A DNA stretch of 64,000 nucleotides from NCBI GenBank assembly GCA_964613945.1, contig CAZTJC010000008.1:69040-133039 (forward strand), in the 5' to 3' direction. Made by a program: the position numbers and the translations under genes. Position 1 is the stretch's first letter. Each line of letters opens with the position of its first letter. This stretch comes from JAVVHH01 sp964613945. Lineage in GTDB: Bacteria > Pseudomonadota > Alphaproteobacteria > Acetobacterales > Acetobacteraceae. This document shows, in pieces, positions 36,383-45,167 of this stretch. Under the pieces are notes generated by a model. The model saw nothing but the letters and a program-made list of their open reading frames with translations, was not told the DNA's origin and did no database searches.

Positions 36383-37725
36383 AGCAAATCGTCCAAAAGG
36401 AACAGCAGCAGGTCGTCCAGGCCGATGTTCGGCACGCCGCCCTTGCCGGCATCCGGCGGCCGCAGCGGCTCGAATTGCGGGATCTGCAGAAATTTATGCG
36501 CCCAGAACTCGGCACCCGGCGGCCGATCCGGCACCTCGCCCGGATACGAGCGACCCGGCGCCGCATCGCCGATCCGCCGGCCGCGCACCGCCGATAGCGC
36601 GTGCTCGCCCACCTGCATGACGATGTCTTCCGTACAGCGCACCGCGCTCAGCGAGAAGTAGCCGGCCCGCACGTCGATCGTCGGCGCCGCCACCGTGCGC
36701 AGCAGGGCCGACAGGTTGCCGCGCTGCCGTTCGGCGACGTGGTCCGACTTGGTCGCCGCGAACGCCACCCGCGACAGCACCGGCGGCGGCCAGCGCAGCT
36801 TGCCGATCGACATGGCCGCCTCCACCCAATCACGCTCCCATCGCAGCGAGGCCGACGCCTCCTTCAGCGCCGCGCTGAGATCGGTGAACGCCGCCGCGCC
36901 CGCATGCAGGGCCGATAACAGGTCCACGAGCACCACCATGCGGTCGAGCTGCCCGAATAACGGGTCCGACAGATCGGCCTGCACCGCATCCTTGTAGGCG
37001 TCGAACCGCTGCTCCATCAGCCCGGCGAGGTCGCTCTGCCCGCGCAAGGGAAAGAATGCCATCCAGGGCGGCTCTGCCCCGGGTGCCGGCATCAGGAACC
37101 GACCCGGCTGCAGCAACGCCAATCCGGCGTCACGCAAGGTCGTCAGCAGGGCGCGGAACAGCCGGTACCCCGTCGCCGCAATCGCCTCGTCGGCCGAGGC
37201 GCCGACTGGCAGCGCGGTGGCGAACGCCAGGAACGCCGCCGCTTCCGGCCGGCCCTCCAGTCGGCGGAACGTCGCCTCGGACCAGTCGGCAAAGCTCTGC
37301 CGGAGCAGCGGCAGGTCCAGCAACCACTCGCCGGGATAGTCCAGGAATTCCAGTCGCAACGCGAAATCCGGCAGCGCACTGGCCAGTCCCAAGCGCGGTA
37401 TCGTCAGATCCAGCGCCAGGAGCGAGGCCGCGTCCGTGCGCGCCGGCCAGGCCGGCGGATCCTGAGCCAAGGCCGCCAGGTTTCCCGCAACGTCGAAGCG
37501 CGGCAGGTTCGACACCCCTGCCGGTGCGATGAACACGCGGGGCGACCGGCCTCGCAGCCGCTCCGCCACCGCCGGTAACACCGGCCGCCGCGCTCCGAGT
37601 GCCAGTAAGTTCGCCGCCACCGAGGTCAGGAACGCGGTCTTGCCGGCCCGCGCGAGGCCGGTCACGCCGATCCGCACCGTTCGCCCCGCCACCACGTCGA
37701 GCGGCAGGCGCCAGTTCAATTCCAT
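36379..37725 (-). CDS. YcjX-like P-loop NTPase (DUF463)
   Basis: 448 aa P-loop protein. Walker A GLARAGKT is near residue 23, followed by TAFLTSVAANLL; EFLDYPGEWLLDLPLL provides the G3-like DxxG region (DYPG) and FAATKSDHVAERQRGNL the specificity region (TKSD). This matches the YcjX/DUF463 family of stress-linked GTPase-like proteins. Partner of the coupled ycjF-like gene; the pair probably acts at the inner membrane in envelope stress (inference from E. coli). Confidence 0.85.
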   Translation of the reverse strand: MELNWRLPLDVVAGRTVRIGVTGLARAGKTAFLTSVAANLLALGARRPVLPAVAERLRGRSPRVFIAPAGVSNLPRFDVAGNLAALAQDPPAWPARTDAASLLALDLTIPRLGLASALPDFALRLEFLDYPGEWLLDLPLLRQSFADWSEATFRRLEGRPEAAAFLAFATALPVGASADEAIAATGYRLFRALLTTLRDAGLALLQPGRFLMPAPGAEPPWMAFFPLRGQSDLAGLMEQRFDAYKDAVQADLSDPLFGQLDRMVVLVDLLSALHAGAAAFTDLSAALKEASASLRWERDWVEAAMSIGKLRWPPPVLSRVAFAATKSDHVAERQRGNLSALLRTVAAPTIDVRAGYFSLSAVRCTEDIVMQVGEHALSAVRGRRIGDAAPGRSYPGEVPDRPPGAEFWAHKFLQIPQFEPLRPPDAGKGGVPNIGLDDLLLFLLDDLL

Positions 37726-37747
37726 CGTGAGTGACCGGCCGTGCGGA

Positions 37748-38143
37748 TCAGTTGCGCTGGATCAACTCGATCTTGTAACCGTCGGGATCTTCAACGAACG
37801 CGATCACCGTGGTGCCGAACTTCACCGGCCCGGGCTCGCGCGTGATCTTCACTCCGGCGGCGCGCATCTCGTCGCACGCCTTGTAGATGTCAGGCAGACC
37901 GAAGGCGAGATGCCCGAACCCGGTGCCGACCTCGTAGCCATCGGTCTGATCCCAGTTGTAGGTCAGCTCGATTGCCGACTGCTCGCTGTCCGGTGCGAAG
38001 CCGACGAAGACCAGAGTGTACTTGCCGTCCGGAACCTCGGAACGGCGCAGCTCATGCATGCCCATTTTCTTGGTGTAGAAATCGACGCTCTTCTCGAGGT
38101 CCTTGACGCGCAGCATCGTGTGCAAGGTGCGGGGTTGGCTCAT
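37748..38143 (-). CDS. gloA: lactoylglutathione lyase (glyoxalase I)
   Basis: 131 aa glyoxalase I that isomerises the methylglyoxal-glutathione hemithioacetal to S-lactoylglutathione. Metal ligands His (LHTMLRVKDLEKSVDFY), Glu (AIELTYNWD), His (GFGHLAFG) and Glu (DGYKIELIQ) are in the family positions, and length is normal. Its ATG overlaps the lpxI stop, so the detoxification gene is coupled to lipid A synthesis, at the place where lpxB often sits in related genomes. Confidence 0.95.
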   Translation of the reverse strand: MSQPRTLHTMLRVKDLEKSVDFYTKKMGMHELRRSEVPDGKYTLVFVGFAPDSEQSAIELTYNWDQTDGYEVGTGFGHLAFGLPDIYKACDEMRAAGVKITREPGPVKFGTTVIAFVEDPDGYKIELIQRN

Positions 38144-38997
38144 GACGGAGTTCCTTCGGATAAGGGGTGGATATCGGGGCTCAGACCCAGCAGGAACAGC
38201 CCTGCCGCGTCTGCCGCGGCGATGCAGCCGTCGCGATCGATCAACAACGTCCCGCCAGCTTCGAACGCAATGCCACGCAGCCCGGCGGCGACCGCTGCCG
38301 CAATCGTGTTCGGCCCGATGGTCGGCAGGTCGGCGCGGCGATCCTGCCCGGGTTTGACCAGCTTGATGAGGACGCCGCCGGGTCCCGGCCGGGCCAGCGC
38401 CGTGGCTCGGCCGAGCATGGCGTCTGTTCCCTCGATCGCCTCCACGGCCAGCACGATACCTTGCTGCACCACACAGCCCTGCCCGACATCGACCTGTCCG
38501 AGCGCCCGCACCACCGCCTGCCCACGGGCGATATCGGCGCGCGCGGCCGCATCCGGCTCATGTCGGCCGAGCACACCCTCAGCGCCGACCGCCTCTGTCA
38601 GAACCTCATGCGCGCCGATGACGCGGAAGCCTTCCTCCCCCAGAACACGGACCACGGCAGCCAGAAGCCCATCGTCGCCGGTGAAGGCGGCGCGCCCGAT
38701 CCGGGCCATGATGCGGGCACCCTCCGCATCCGGCCGGATGGAAACCAGGGAAGGCCGCCGGACCGGCCCGATCAGCACCAGATCGCCACATCCGGCCCCG
38801 CGCAACGCGGCCAGGATCTCGCCCGCCGCGCCAAGCCTTATCTCGCGATGAGGATAGTCGGCCAGCGCGCCAAGCTCGGCAAAGCCGCGCAACGCCACCA
38901 CGAATACTGCGCGTCCGGCAGCGGTCGCGGCGGCTGCTACCCGCGCCGGGAACGGTCCACCGCCGGCTATGATACCCAGCGTTGTGGAGGCACTCAT
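38140..38997 (-). CDS. lpxI: UDP-2,3-diacylglucosamine pyrophosphatase LpxI
   Basis: 285 aa DUF1009/LpxI enzyme, the alphaproteobacterial replacement of LpxH: it cleaves UDP-2,3-diacylglucosamine to lipid X. LGIIAGGGPFPARVA opens the N-terminal domain and the C-terminal domain has KPGQDRRADLPTIGPNT, the family's catalytic Asp region, plus GIAFEAGGTLLIDRDG. The ATG at 38997 is used (ORF can be read 11 codons further). It is on the same strand as lpxA but 272 bases downstream, so it may have its own promoter. Confidence 0.93.
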   Translation of the reverse strand: MSASTTLGIIAGGGPFPARVAAAATAAGRAVFVVALRGFAELGALADYPHREIRLGAAGEILAALRGAGCGDLVLIGPVRRPSLVSIRPDAEGARIMARIGRAAFTGDDGLLAAVVRVLGEEGFRVIGAHEVLTEAVGAEGVLGRHEPDAAARADIARGQAVVRALGQVDVGQGCVVQQGIVLAVEAIEGTDAMLGRATALARPGPGGVLIKLVKPGQDRRADLPTIGPNTIAAAVAAGLRGIAFEAGGTLLIDRDGCIAAADAAGLFLLGLSPDIHPLSEGTPS

Positions 38998-39074
38998 GCG
39001 CGGGTGTAATTCGCTTGCGTGTAACAACACCTAATGGGTAGGGATTCATTCATCGGCTAGACTTAGGATTTCCG

Positions 39075-39266
39075 GTGAACGGCAAAGTAACTCCAAGCTC
39101 TGTTGGACTGTTGCGAGCCCTCCAGGCGCTTGCCGAGGAGAGCATGTTACTCGGTCTCAAACACACGCATCTCGCGTTGCGTCACGCTATTGACTCGTGC
39201 CTGATGGAAACGAACGAGCCCGCATCGGCCAAGGTGGGCCGGGCGACCGCCGAACTCGTCCACTAG
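39075..39266 (+). CDS. small hypothetical protein (63 aa), possible
   Basis: Small plus-strand ORF in the lpxA-lpxI gap, opposite to both neighbours. GTG start with AGGA six bases upstream. The product would be mostly helical (LLRALQALAEESMLLGLKHTHLALRHAIDSCL) and soluble. Codon use is less GC-rich at third positions than in neighbouring genes. No family was recognised, so this is a weak call based on the ribosome binding site and on the length of an otherwise unexplained gap. Confidence 0.4.
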   Translation: MNGKVTPSSVGLLRALQALAEESMLLGLKHTHLALRHAIDSCLMETNEPASAKVGRATAELVH

Positions 39267-39269
39267 CCG

Positions 39270-40136
39270 TCAACCAGCCTCATCGCCGACCGAACCGGCG
39301 CGGATCAGCCCGCGTTTGCTTTGCACGGCGGCGAAGTCCAGCACTTCGGCGACAAGATCGTCATCGCCGAACTCTGCGCGGACGGCGCCCATGCGGTCGG
39401 CCAACACGCCCTCGCCCCAGAACAGCGTACGCACGGCAGCGCGAAGCGTAAGCAGCCGGCTCCGATCCACGCCGCGCCGACGTAAGCCGATGACGTTGAG
39501 CCCGGCCAGACGCGCCCGGTTGCCGATCACGCTGCCGAACGGGATCACATCCGCCTCGACGCCCGAGACGCCGCCAATCATGGCGCCACGCCCGATGCGG
39601 ACGAATTGGTGGATCGCGGCTGCCCCACCGACGACCGCCCCGTCGCCGATCGACACATGGCCGCCCATGACGACGTTGTTGGCGATCACCACGGAATTGC
39701 CGATGTCGCAGTCATGCGCGACATGGACGACGGCCATCAGCAGGCAATCCGCTCCCACCCGCGTCAACCCGGTTCCGGTAACGGTGCCACGGTGAATGGA
39801 GCAATGCTCACGGATCTGCGTACGGGCTCCGATCTCGCACCGGGTCGGCTCGCCTTTGTATTTCAGGTCTTGCGGCGCCATGCCCACGGTGCAGAACGGA
39901 TAGAGTACCGCCCCCTCCCCGATCGTCGTCTGACCGTCGACGACGACGTGTGACGTCAGCCGCACACCGTCGTGCAGGACGACCTCGCTGCCGACGTGAC
40001 AAAACGGGCCGATATTGACCCCGGCTCCGATCTGCGCACCGGGCTCGATGACGGCGCTCGGATGGATCAAGGCGCGATCTCCGCCAGATGCCGCAACGGA
40101 AGTCTCATCGAGCGTGGGCGAACCGTGGGCGGACAT
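39270..40136 (-). CDS. lpxA: UDP-N-acetylglucosamine acyltransferase
   Basis: 288 aa left-handed beta-helix acyltransferase, first step of lipid A synthesis. Hexapeptide repeats run from IHPSAVIEPGAQIGAGVNIGPF onward; the catalytic His lies in VVHVAHDCDIGN and the substrate loop in VGMAPQDLKYKGEPT. About 20 extra residues precede the first hexapeptide, making it longer than the roughly 262 aa E. coli enzyme. Part of the lpxD-fabZ-lpxA block. Confidence 0.96.
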   Translation of the reverse strand: MSAHGSPTLDETSVAASGGDRALIHPSAVIEPGAQIGAGVNIGPFCHVGSEVVLHDGVRLTSHVVVDGQTTIGEGAVLYPFCTVGMAPQDLKYKGEPTRCEIGARTQIREHCSIHRGTVTGTGLTRVGADCLLMAVVHVAHDCDIGNSVVIANNVVMGGHVSIGDGAVVGGAAAIHQFVRIGRGAMIGGVSGVEADVIPFGSVIGNRARLAGLNVIGLRRRGVDRSRLLTLRAAVRTLFWGEGVLADRMGAVRAEFGDDDLVAEVLDFAAVQSKRGLIRAGSVGDEAG

Positions 40137-40188
40137 GTGTTCCTGACCAACTCAAACATTATTGCCGATCACGTCCGCAGAAAACTGC

Positions 40189-40698
40189 TCAACGGTCCAT
40201 GATCATGGCCGAGAACGTCGCTTCCGCCACGGCCACGCCATCGACCCTAGCGATCCCAGCGAACTTCCAGACGTTGTTGCGGCTGCGAACCTTGGACACG
40301 TGCACCCGCAACTGATCGCCCGGCACGACCGGCCGGCGGAACTTCGCGGCGTCGATGGTCATGAAGTAGACCAGCTTACCCATCGCGTGCTCACCAAGCG
40401 TCTCGACCACCAGCACAGCAGCCGTCTGCGCCATCGACTCGATGATCAGCACGCCCGGCATCACCGGATGCCCGGGAAAATGTCCCTGGAAGAACTGCTC
40501 GTTCATCGTGACGTTCTTCACGCCGGTCGCGGACTCGTTGTGGATCAGGTCGACCATGCGGTCGATCATCAGCATCGGGTAGCGGTGCGGAATCGCACGC
40601 ATGATACGCGCCAAATCAAGCGTCACGGGCGCTACCGGGGCATCGCCCGTCGCCTCGTGCTCGGCCTGCGCGTCCTGGGAAGAGTGAGTGCCATCCAT
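40189..40698 (-). CDS. fabZ: 3-hydroxyacyl-ACP dehydratase
   Basis: Hot-dog-fold dehydratase of fatty acid elongation, 169 aa. HRYPMLMIDRM, the catalytic His in QGHFPGHPVMPGVLIIE and the Glu in the same stretch, and the FRRPVVPGDQLRVHV block are diagnostic. About 30 residues precede the core, longer than usual. The ATG at 40698 is chosen over an in-frame TTG three codons upstream. Placed between lpxD and lpxA as in most Gram-negative genomes. Confidence 0.95.
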   Translation of the reverse strand: MDGTHSSQDAQAEHEATGDAPVAPVTLDLARIMRAIPHRYPMLMIDRMVDLIHNESATGVKNVTMNEQFFQGHFPGHPVMPGVLIIESMAQTAAVLVVETLGEHAMGKLVYFMTIDAAKFRRPVVPGDQLRVHVSKVRSRNNVWKFAGIARVDGVAVAEATFSAMIMDR

Positions 40699-40703
40699 TC
40701 CGG

Positions 40704-41768
40704 TCAATCCGACGACTGGTTTGAGGATGTTTTGGGCCGGCGGGCGAGCTTTCGCAATGTCGCAACGCCGCGAAAGAAGTCACGAACCGGCTCCGCCGGG
40801 CTGCCGACGACGTCGGCACCCTCCGACACGTTCGACATGACGCCGGCTTGTGCACCGATCCGGACCTTCCGGCCAATGGCGAGATGGCCCGCGATACCGG
40901 CCTGCGCGGCGACGACTACGAAATCGTCGAGCGTGGTCGAGCCCGCGATGCCGGCCTGCGCGACGACGACGCAACAGCGCCCGAGCCGCACGTTGTGTCC
41001 GATCATCACCAGGTTATCGAGGCGCGACCCGGCGCCGATGATCGTGTCCTGCATCGACCCGCGGTCGATCGTCGTATTGGCGCCGATCTCCACGTCATGC
41101 TCGACGACGACACGGCCCAGCTGCGGTACGGTCATGAAGCCGCGGTCGGTCTGGGCGAAGCCGAACCCCTCCTGCCCTATCCGCACGCCAGGGAACAGCG
41201 TCACCCGATCGCCCACTACCGCATGCGACACCGTTGCCGACGCACCGACCCGGCAATCCATGCCGATCGAGACACCCTTGGCAATCAATGTCCCGGGCCC
41301 GATGCGCGAGCGTGCGCCAACGGTAGCGTCCGCTTCGACGATCGCGTTTGGTCCGATCTCCGCCGTGGGGTCGATCTGCGCCGACGCGTCGACCACGGCG
41401 GAGGGATGCACCCCCGGCTCGGCCGGCGGCGGCGGAAAGAACAACGTGGCGACCTTTGCCCAAACGACGTACGGCATCGCCGTGGGGAGCGCGATGCTGG
41501 TCGGCGGAACATGCGCGGCCAATTCCGGATGCACGATCACCGCGCCGGCCCGCGTGGTGGCCAGCAGGTCAGCATAGCGTCGGTTATCGAGAAAGCTGAC
41601 GTGCTCGGGAGTGGCGGTCTGCAACGGTGCGACGCCGTGGATCAGCCGATCGTCGGCATCGACGTCGGCACCGGCGAGCTTGGCAATGTCGGCCAGCCGG
41701 TGTGGACCGGTCCGGGCGAAAAAGCGCGAATCGCCGGGAGGCGACTCGCGCGGATCGGTGGCGGCCAA
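40704..41768 (-). CDS. lpxD: UDP-3-O-acylglucosamine N-acyltransferase
   Basis: 354 aa hexapeptide-repeat acyltransferase, third step of lipid A synthesis. An N-terminal uridine-binding domain (HRLADIAKLAGADVD to VSFLDNRRYADLLATT) precedes the beta-helix; the catalytic His is in NLVMIGHNVRLGRCC. The only reasonable start is a TTG at 41768, five bases after the ompH stop; no ATG or GTG is suitably placed before the domain begins. That is part of a local run of TTG starts. Confidence 0.94.
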   Translation of the reverse strand: MAATDPRESPPGDSRFFARTGPHRLADIAKLAGADVDADDRLIHGVAPLQTATPEHVSFLDNRRYADLLATTRAGAVIVHPELAAHVPPTSIALPTAMPYVVWAKVATLFFPPPPAEPGVHPSAVVDASAQIDPTAEIGPNAIVEADATVGARSRIGPGTLIAKGVSIGMDCRVGASATVSHAVVGDRVTLFPGVRIGQEGFGFAQTDRGFMTVPQLGRVVVEHDVEIGANTTIDRGSMQDTIIGAGSRLDNLVMIGHNVRLGRCCVVVAQAGIAGSTTLDDFVVVAAQAGIAGHLAIGRKVRIGAQAGVMSNVSEGADVVGSPAEPVRDFFRGVATLRKLARRPKTSSNQSSD

Positions 41769-41773
41769 GGTGC

Positions 41774-42691
41774 CTACGGCTTTGCTGGTCTTGCCGGGGC
41801 GGTCGTCGCCGGCGCGGCACCTGACGGCGTTGCAGGCGACGTTGCCGGCGCGGATGCCGTAGTCGGCGTGATGGCCGGGTTGGTCGGAGCCTGCGCCATC
41901 GGCGGCGAAACGCCATCCGCCGGCAACGCGACGGTCGCCAGCGTCTTGTTCAACTGCGTCACCACCTGCTCGGTGATGTCGAACTCGTTGACGTTGAGCG
42001 CCACCTGCGCGCGATGCAGGACGATGTTCATGCCGTGGCTCTCGGAGACCTGGCGAATGACGCTGACCAGCATGCGCTCGATCTGCGCCAGGCCATACTG
42101 GCCGGCCTCCTGAATGATGCGGTTGCGATCTCGGAACGTGCGCTGCGCCCCGGTGATACGGTCCTGCAGTTCCTTCTCGCGAGCGCGGATCTGGTCGGCG
42201 CTCAGCTTGCTGCGCTCGTTGGCCAGGGCCTGCTGCATCTCGCGCCAGACGAGCTGCTCCTTCTGGGCATCCTCGTTCAGCTTCTCACGCCGCTCGCCGA
42301 TGGTCTTCTCCACCTGCTGGGCGGCGGATGAGGCGCGCATGATCTCCGGGATGCCGAGCACGCCGATGAAGGCGGCCGGCGGCGGGGCCGCCTTGGCCAG
42401 GGCCGGCAACTCAGGCGCCGGTGGCAACTGAAGCTGCATCGGCGGCCCCTCGTCCGGTGCGGCTCCGGCAATCCCGCCGGGCGGCTGCTGCGGTTGCTGC
42501 TGGATGGGCGCCTGGACTGGGCGCGGCTGCGGCCGGGGCTGTGCAGGTCGCTGCTGCGGCTGAGGCGGCTGCGCCTGCCGTGCGGCTGGCGGGATGAAGT
42601 AGCCCGGATTCGATTGCGCCAACACCGGAGCTAGCGGAAGCGTCAATCCAGCGGCAAGAACCGTGGGACGAATGATGCGTGAAATGAACAA
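41774..42691 (-). CDS. OmpH/Skp-family periplasmic chaperone with Pro/Gln-rich region
   Basis: Start taken at TTG 42691, one base after the bamA stop, because GAGG lies 7 bases before it and the product then starts with a clean signal peptide (MFISRIIRPTVLAAGLTLPLAPVLA). An ATG 16 codons upstream lies inside bamA. After the signal come about 60 residues rich in Pro and Gln, then the Skp-like part: a GVLGIPEIMRAS strand and a long coiled coil (EKTIGERREKLNEDAQKEQLVWREMQQ onward), and a Pro/Thr/Ala-rich tail. Length 305 aa is about twice a normal Skp. Located right after bamA, as Skp genes usually are. Confidence 0.85.
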   Translation of the reverse strand: MFISRIIRPTVLAAGLTLPLAPVLAQSNPGYFIPPAARQAQPPQPQQRPAQPRPQPRPVQAPIQQQPQQPPGGIAGAAPDEGPPMQLQLPPAPELPALAKAAPPPAAFIGVLGIPEIMRASSAAQQVEKTIGERREKLNEDAQKEQLVWREMQQALANERSKLSADQIRAREKELQDRITGAQRTFRDRNRIIQEAGQYGLAQIERMLVSVIRQVSESHGMNIVLHRAQVALNVNEFDITEQVVTQLNKTLATVALPADGVSPPMAQAPTNPAITPTTASAPATSPATPSGAAPATTAPARPAKP

Positions 42692-42692
42692 G

Positions 42693-45038
42693 TTAAAACC
42701 TCGTGCCGAAGCCAAAGCGGAAAAGCTGGGTCTGGTCATTTGTTTGCTTCACGACCGCCTGGGCGATGTCGATGTTGATCAATCCGAACGGCGTCTTCCA
42801 CGACACGCCCACACCTGCGCCGACGCGGGGCGACGCACTGTTGGTCACAACGGTCCCGGCCAGCTGCGTCACCCTCGACAAGGAGCCAATATCGACAAAG
42901 GCCCGGCCCGAGAGACCGAAATCGGAAGAGATCGGCAGCGGGAAGCGGAGCTCGGTGGTGCCGGTGTAGATCACCCGGCCGCCGATGCTGTCGATCGAGT
43001 TGGGGCCAACCGCGTGCGGGCCGGCACCACCGGACTGGAAGCCCCGCAAGTTGTCGCCGCCGAGGAAGAACCGGTCGATGATCTTCTCTTCGCGCCCGAG
43101 CTGCTCGAGATAACCACCACCCGCCGACAAGGCGACAACCCAGGCATCATCGCCCGTGATCGATTCGAGCGGGATGTAGTAGTTCGTGTCAACCTTCGAG
43201 CGCAGGTAGTGCGCGGTGCCGCCGATGCCGGCAAAGTCCACGCCGACCCGGACCAACCCGCCGGCATGCGGATCCACCCGGCTGTCGCGGTAGTCGATGG
43301 AGACCGTCGACCCGAGTTGCGACAACAGCGACGCGCCAGCCTGGTTGGTGATGTAGACGCTAGCGCCCGACTGAATGTCGTACACGTTCCGGTCGACCAG
43401 CGAGTAGGTCCAGGCCTGCCGCAGGTGTTCGTTGAACTCGTAGCCGATCCGCAGCGCGCCACCGGTCCGCCGCTCGCTATAGGCAGCAATCGTCTGGTTG
43501 TTGTTGCGGATGTGGAAGAGGTCGAAGCCGGCGGCGAGGTTGCGGTCCAGGAAGAACGGGTCGGTCACCGACAGGTCGACCTGGCTGCTCTTCTGCGCCA
43601 GCACGCCGTTGACGCTGGCGTCGATGCCGGTGCCGACGAGGTTCCGTTCGCGCAGACCGACGTTGACCAGCGCGCCGGCATCGGTCGAGTAACCGCCGCC
43701 CAGCGTCAGCTCACCCGTCGCCTTTTCGTCGACCACCGTGTTGATGATCGCCTTGTCCGGCGCCGAACCCGGTGACGGCGTCACGGTCACGCCGTTGAAG
43801 TAGCCGAGATCCTGCAGCCGCTGCCGGGTCACGCGGGCTGCTGAGGAGTCGAAGGCGTCACCCTCGGCGATGCGGAACTCGCGGCGAATCACCTTGTCCT
43901 TGGTGCGCGTGTTGCCCGAGATGTCGATCCGCTCGACGTAAACCCGCGGGCCCTCGCCGATGTCGAACACCAGGTCGACCGTGTGCTTGGCCCGGTCGCG
44001 GGCGATCCGCGGCTTGACCTCGACGAAGGCGTAGCCGCGCTGCTGGATCGCGTCCTGCAGGGCTTGCGACGTCTTCTCGACGGCATCGCCGTCATAGGTG
44101 TCGCCCGGTCCGATGCCGACCAGCGGCTTGAGCGTATCGACGTCGAGGTTGCGGAGCTTGCTGTCGATGTCGACCTTGCCGACAGTGTATTTCTCGCCCT
44201 CATTCAGCACAAAGGTCAGCAGAAAGGCCGAGCGGTCCGGCACGAGCTCGGCCGTGGCGCTCTTGACCTCGAAATCGGCGTAACCGTTTTTCAGGTAGAA
44301 CCGGCGCAGCAACTCCTTGTCAAAGTTCACCCGCTCCGGATCATACTGGTCGCTGTTGGACAGAAAGCGCCAGAACGCCTCCTCGCGGCTGGCGATCACT
44401 TCGCGCAGACGGTTCTCGCTGTACGCCTTGTTGCCGACCACGGCGACGCGGCTGATGAGGGTCGTCGCACCCTCGTTGATCTCGAACACCACATCGACGC
44501 GGTTCTGGTCGAGCCGGATGATCTTCGGCTCCACGGTCGCCGCATAACGGCCCGCCTTGGCGTACGCGTTGAGAATCCGCTGCCGATCGGCCTGGGCAAG
44601 CTGCGGAGTGAACACCGAGCGCGGCTTCAACTGCACCGAGGTCCGCAGCTGGTCATCGGTCAGCTTGCGGTTACCTTCAAAAGCAATACGGTTGATGATC
44701 GGATTCTCGACCACCTTGACCACCAGCGTCCCGCCCTGGCGCTGAAACGACACGTCGGCGAACAGGCCGGTCGAGAACAGGCTCTTCAGGCTGCGATCGA
44801 CGCGGTCGGCATCGTAGGCATCGCCGGGCTGCACCAGCATGTAGGAGCGGATCGTGCTCTCCTCGATGCGCTGGTTACCCTCGATCTTGATGGCGGAGAT
44901 GGCACCACCGGGCGCAACCCGCGCCTGAGTGGCGACGCGGGCCGGACGAGCCTGACGCTGCTGCGCATTGACCTCGGTCGGAAGCAGCAACGGCAACATG
45001 CACGCGGTCGCCAGCAGTTTCGCGCGTATGGTGGACAA
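42693..45038 (-). CDS. bamA: outer membrane protein assembly factor BamA
   Basis: Outer-membrane insertase with periplasmic POTRA domains (about residues 45-410) and a C-terminal 16-strand barrel. POTRA1 begins ISAIKIEGNQRIEESTIRSYM; the barrel has NLRGFQSGG (LRGF form of the VRGF/Y motif) and ends in FRFGFGTRF with the C-terminal Phe. The start is the TTG at 45038, seven bases after a perfect AGGAGGG; this gives a signal peptide MSTIRAKLLATACMLPLLLPTEVNA. An in-frame ATG nine codons upstream lies before the Shine-Dalgarno sequence and is rejected. Length 781 aa is normal. Confidence 0.96.
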   Translation of the reverse strand: MSTIRAKLLATACMLPLLLPTEVNAQQRQARPARVATQARVAPGGAISAIKIEGNQRIEESTIRSYMLVQPGDAYDADRVDRSLKSLFSTGLFADVSFQRQGGTLVVKVVENPIINRIAFEGNRKLTDDQLRTSVQLKPRSVFTPQLAQADRQRILNAYAKAGRYAATVEPKIIRLDQNRVDVVFEINEGATTLISRVAVVGNKAYSENRLREVIASREEAFWRFLSNSDQYDPERVNFDKELLRRFYLKNGYADFEVKSATAELVPDRSAFLLTFVLNEGEKYTVGKVDIDSKLRNLDVDTLKPLVGIGPGDTYDGDAVEKTSQALQDAIQQRGYAFVEVKPRIARDRAKHTVDLVFDIGEGPRVYVERIDISGNTRTKDKVIRREFRIAEGDAFDSSAARVTRQRLQDLGYFNGVTVTPSPGSAPDKAIINTVVDEKATGELTLGGGYSTDAGALVNVGLRERNLVGTGIDASVNGVLAQKSSQVDLSVTDPFFLDRNLAAGFDLFHIRNNNQTIAAYSERRTGGALRIGYEFNEHLRQAWTYSLVDRNVYDIQSGASVYITNQAGASLLSQLGSTVSIDYRDSRVDPHAGGLVRVGVDFAGIGGTAHYLRSKVDTNYYIPLESITGDDAWVVALSAGGGYLEQLGREEKIIDRFFLGGDNLRGFQSGGAGPHAVGPNSIDSIGGRVIYTGTTELRFPLPISSDFGLSGRAFVDIGSLSRVTQLAGTVVTNSASPRVGAGVGVSWKTPFGLINIDIAQAVVKQTNDQTQLFRFGFGTRF
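42699..42702 (-). promoter_or_regulatory. ribosome binding site deciding the ompH/skp TTG start
   Basis: GAGG on the minus strand, inside the last codons of bamA, seven bases before TTG 42691. Confidence 0.6.
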
Positions 45039-45045
45039 TCCGGAA

Positions 45046-45052
45046 CCCTCCT
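45046..45052 (-). promoter_or_regulatory. ribosome binding site deciding the bamA TTG start
   Basis: AGGAGGG on the minus strand, seven bases before TTG 45038; a near-perfect match to the 16S anti-Shine-Dalgarno sequence. Confidence 0.75.
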
Positions 45053-45167
45053 GGCGATAGAGCACGATGCAGATGCATCGGGCTCACGCACTCAGCGGGT
45101 GCTTCTAAGCGTCACCTGGCGCGAGGGCAACATCGGCGATTTTGCCAATGCCATGAGATTCTTCTCG

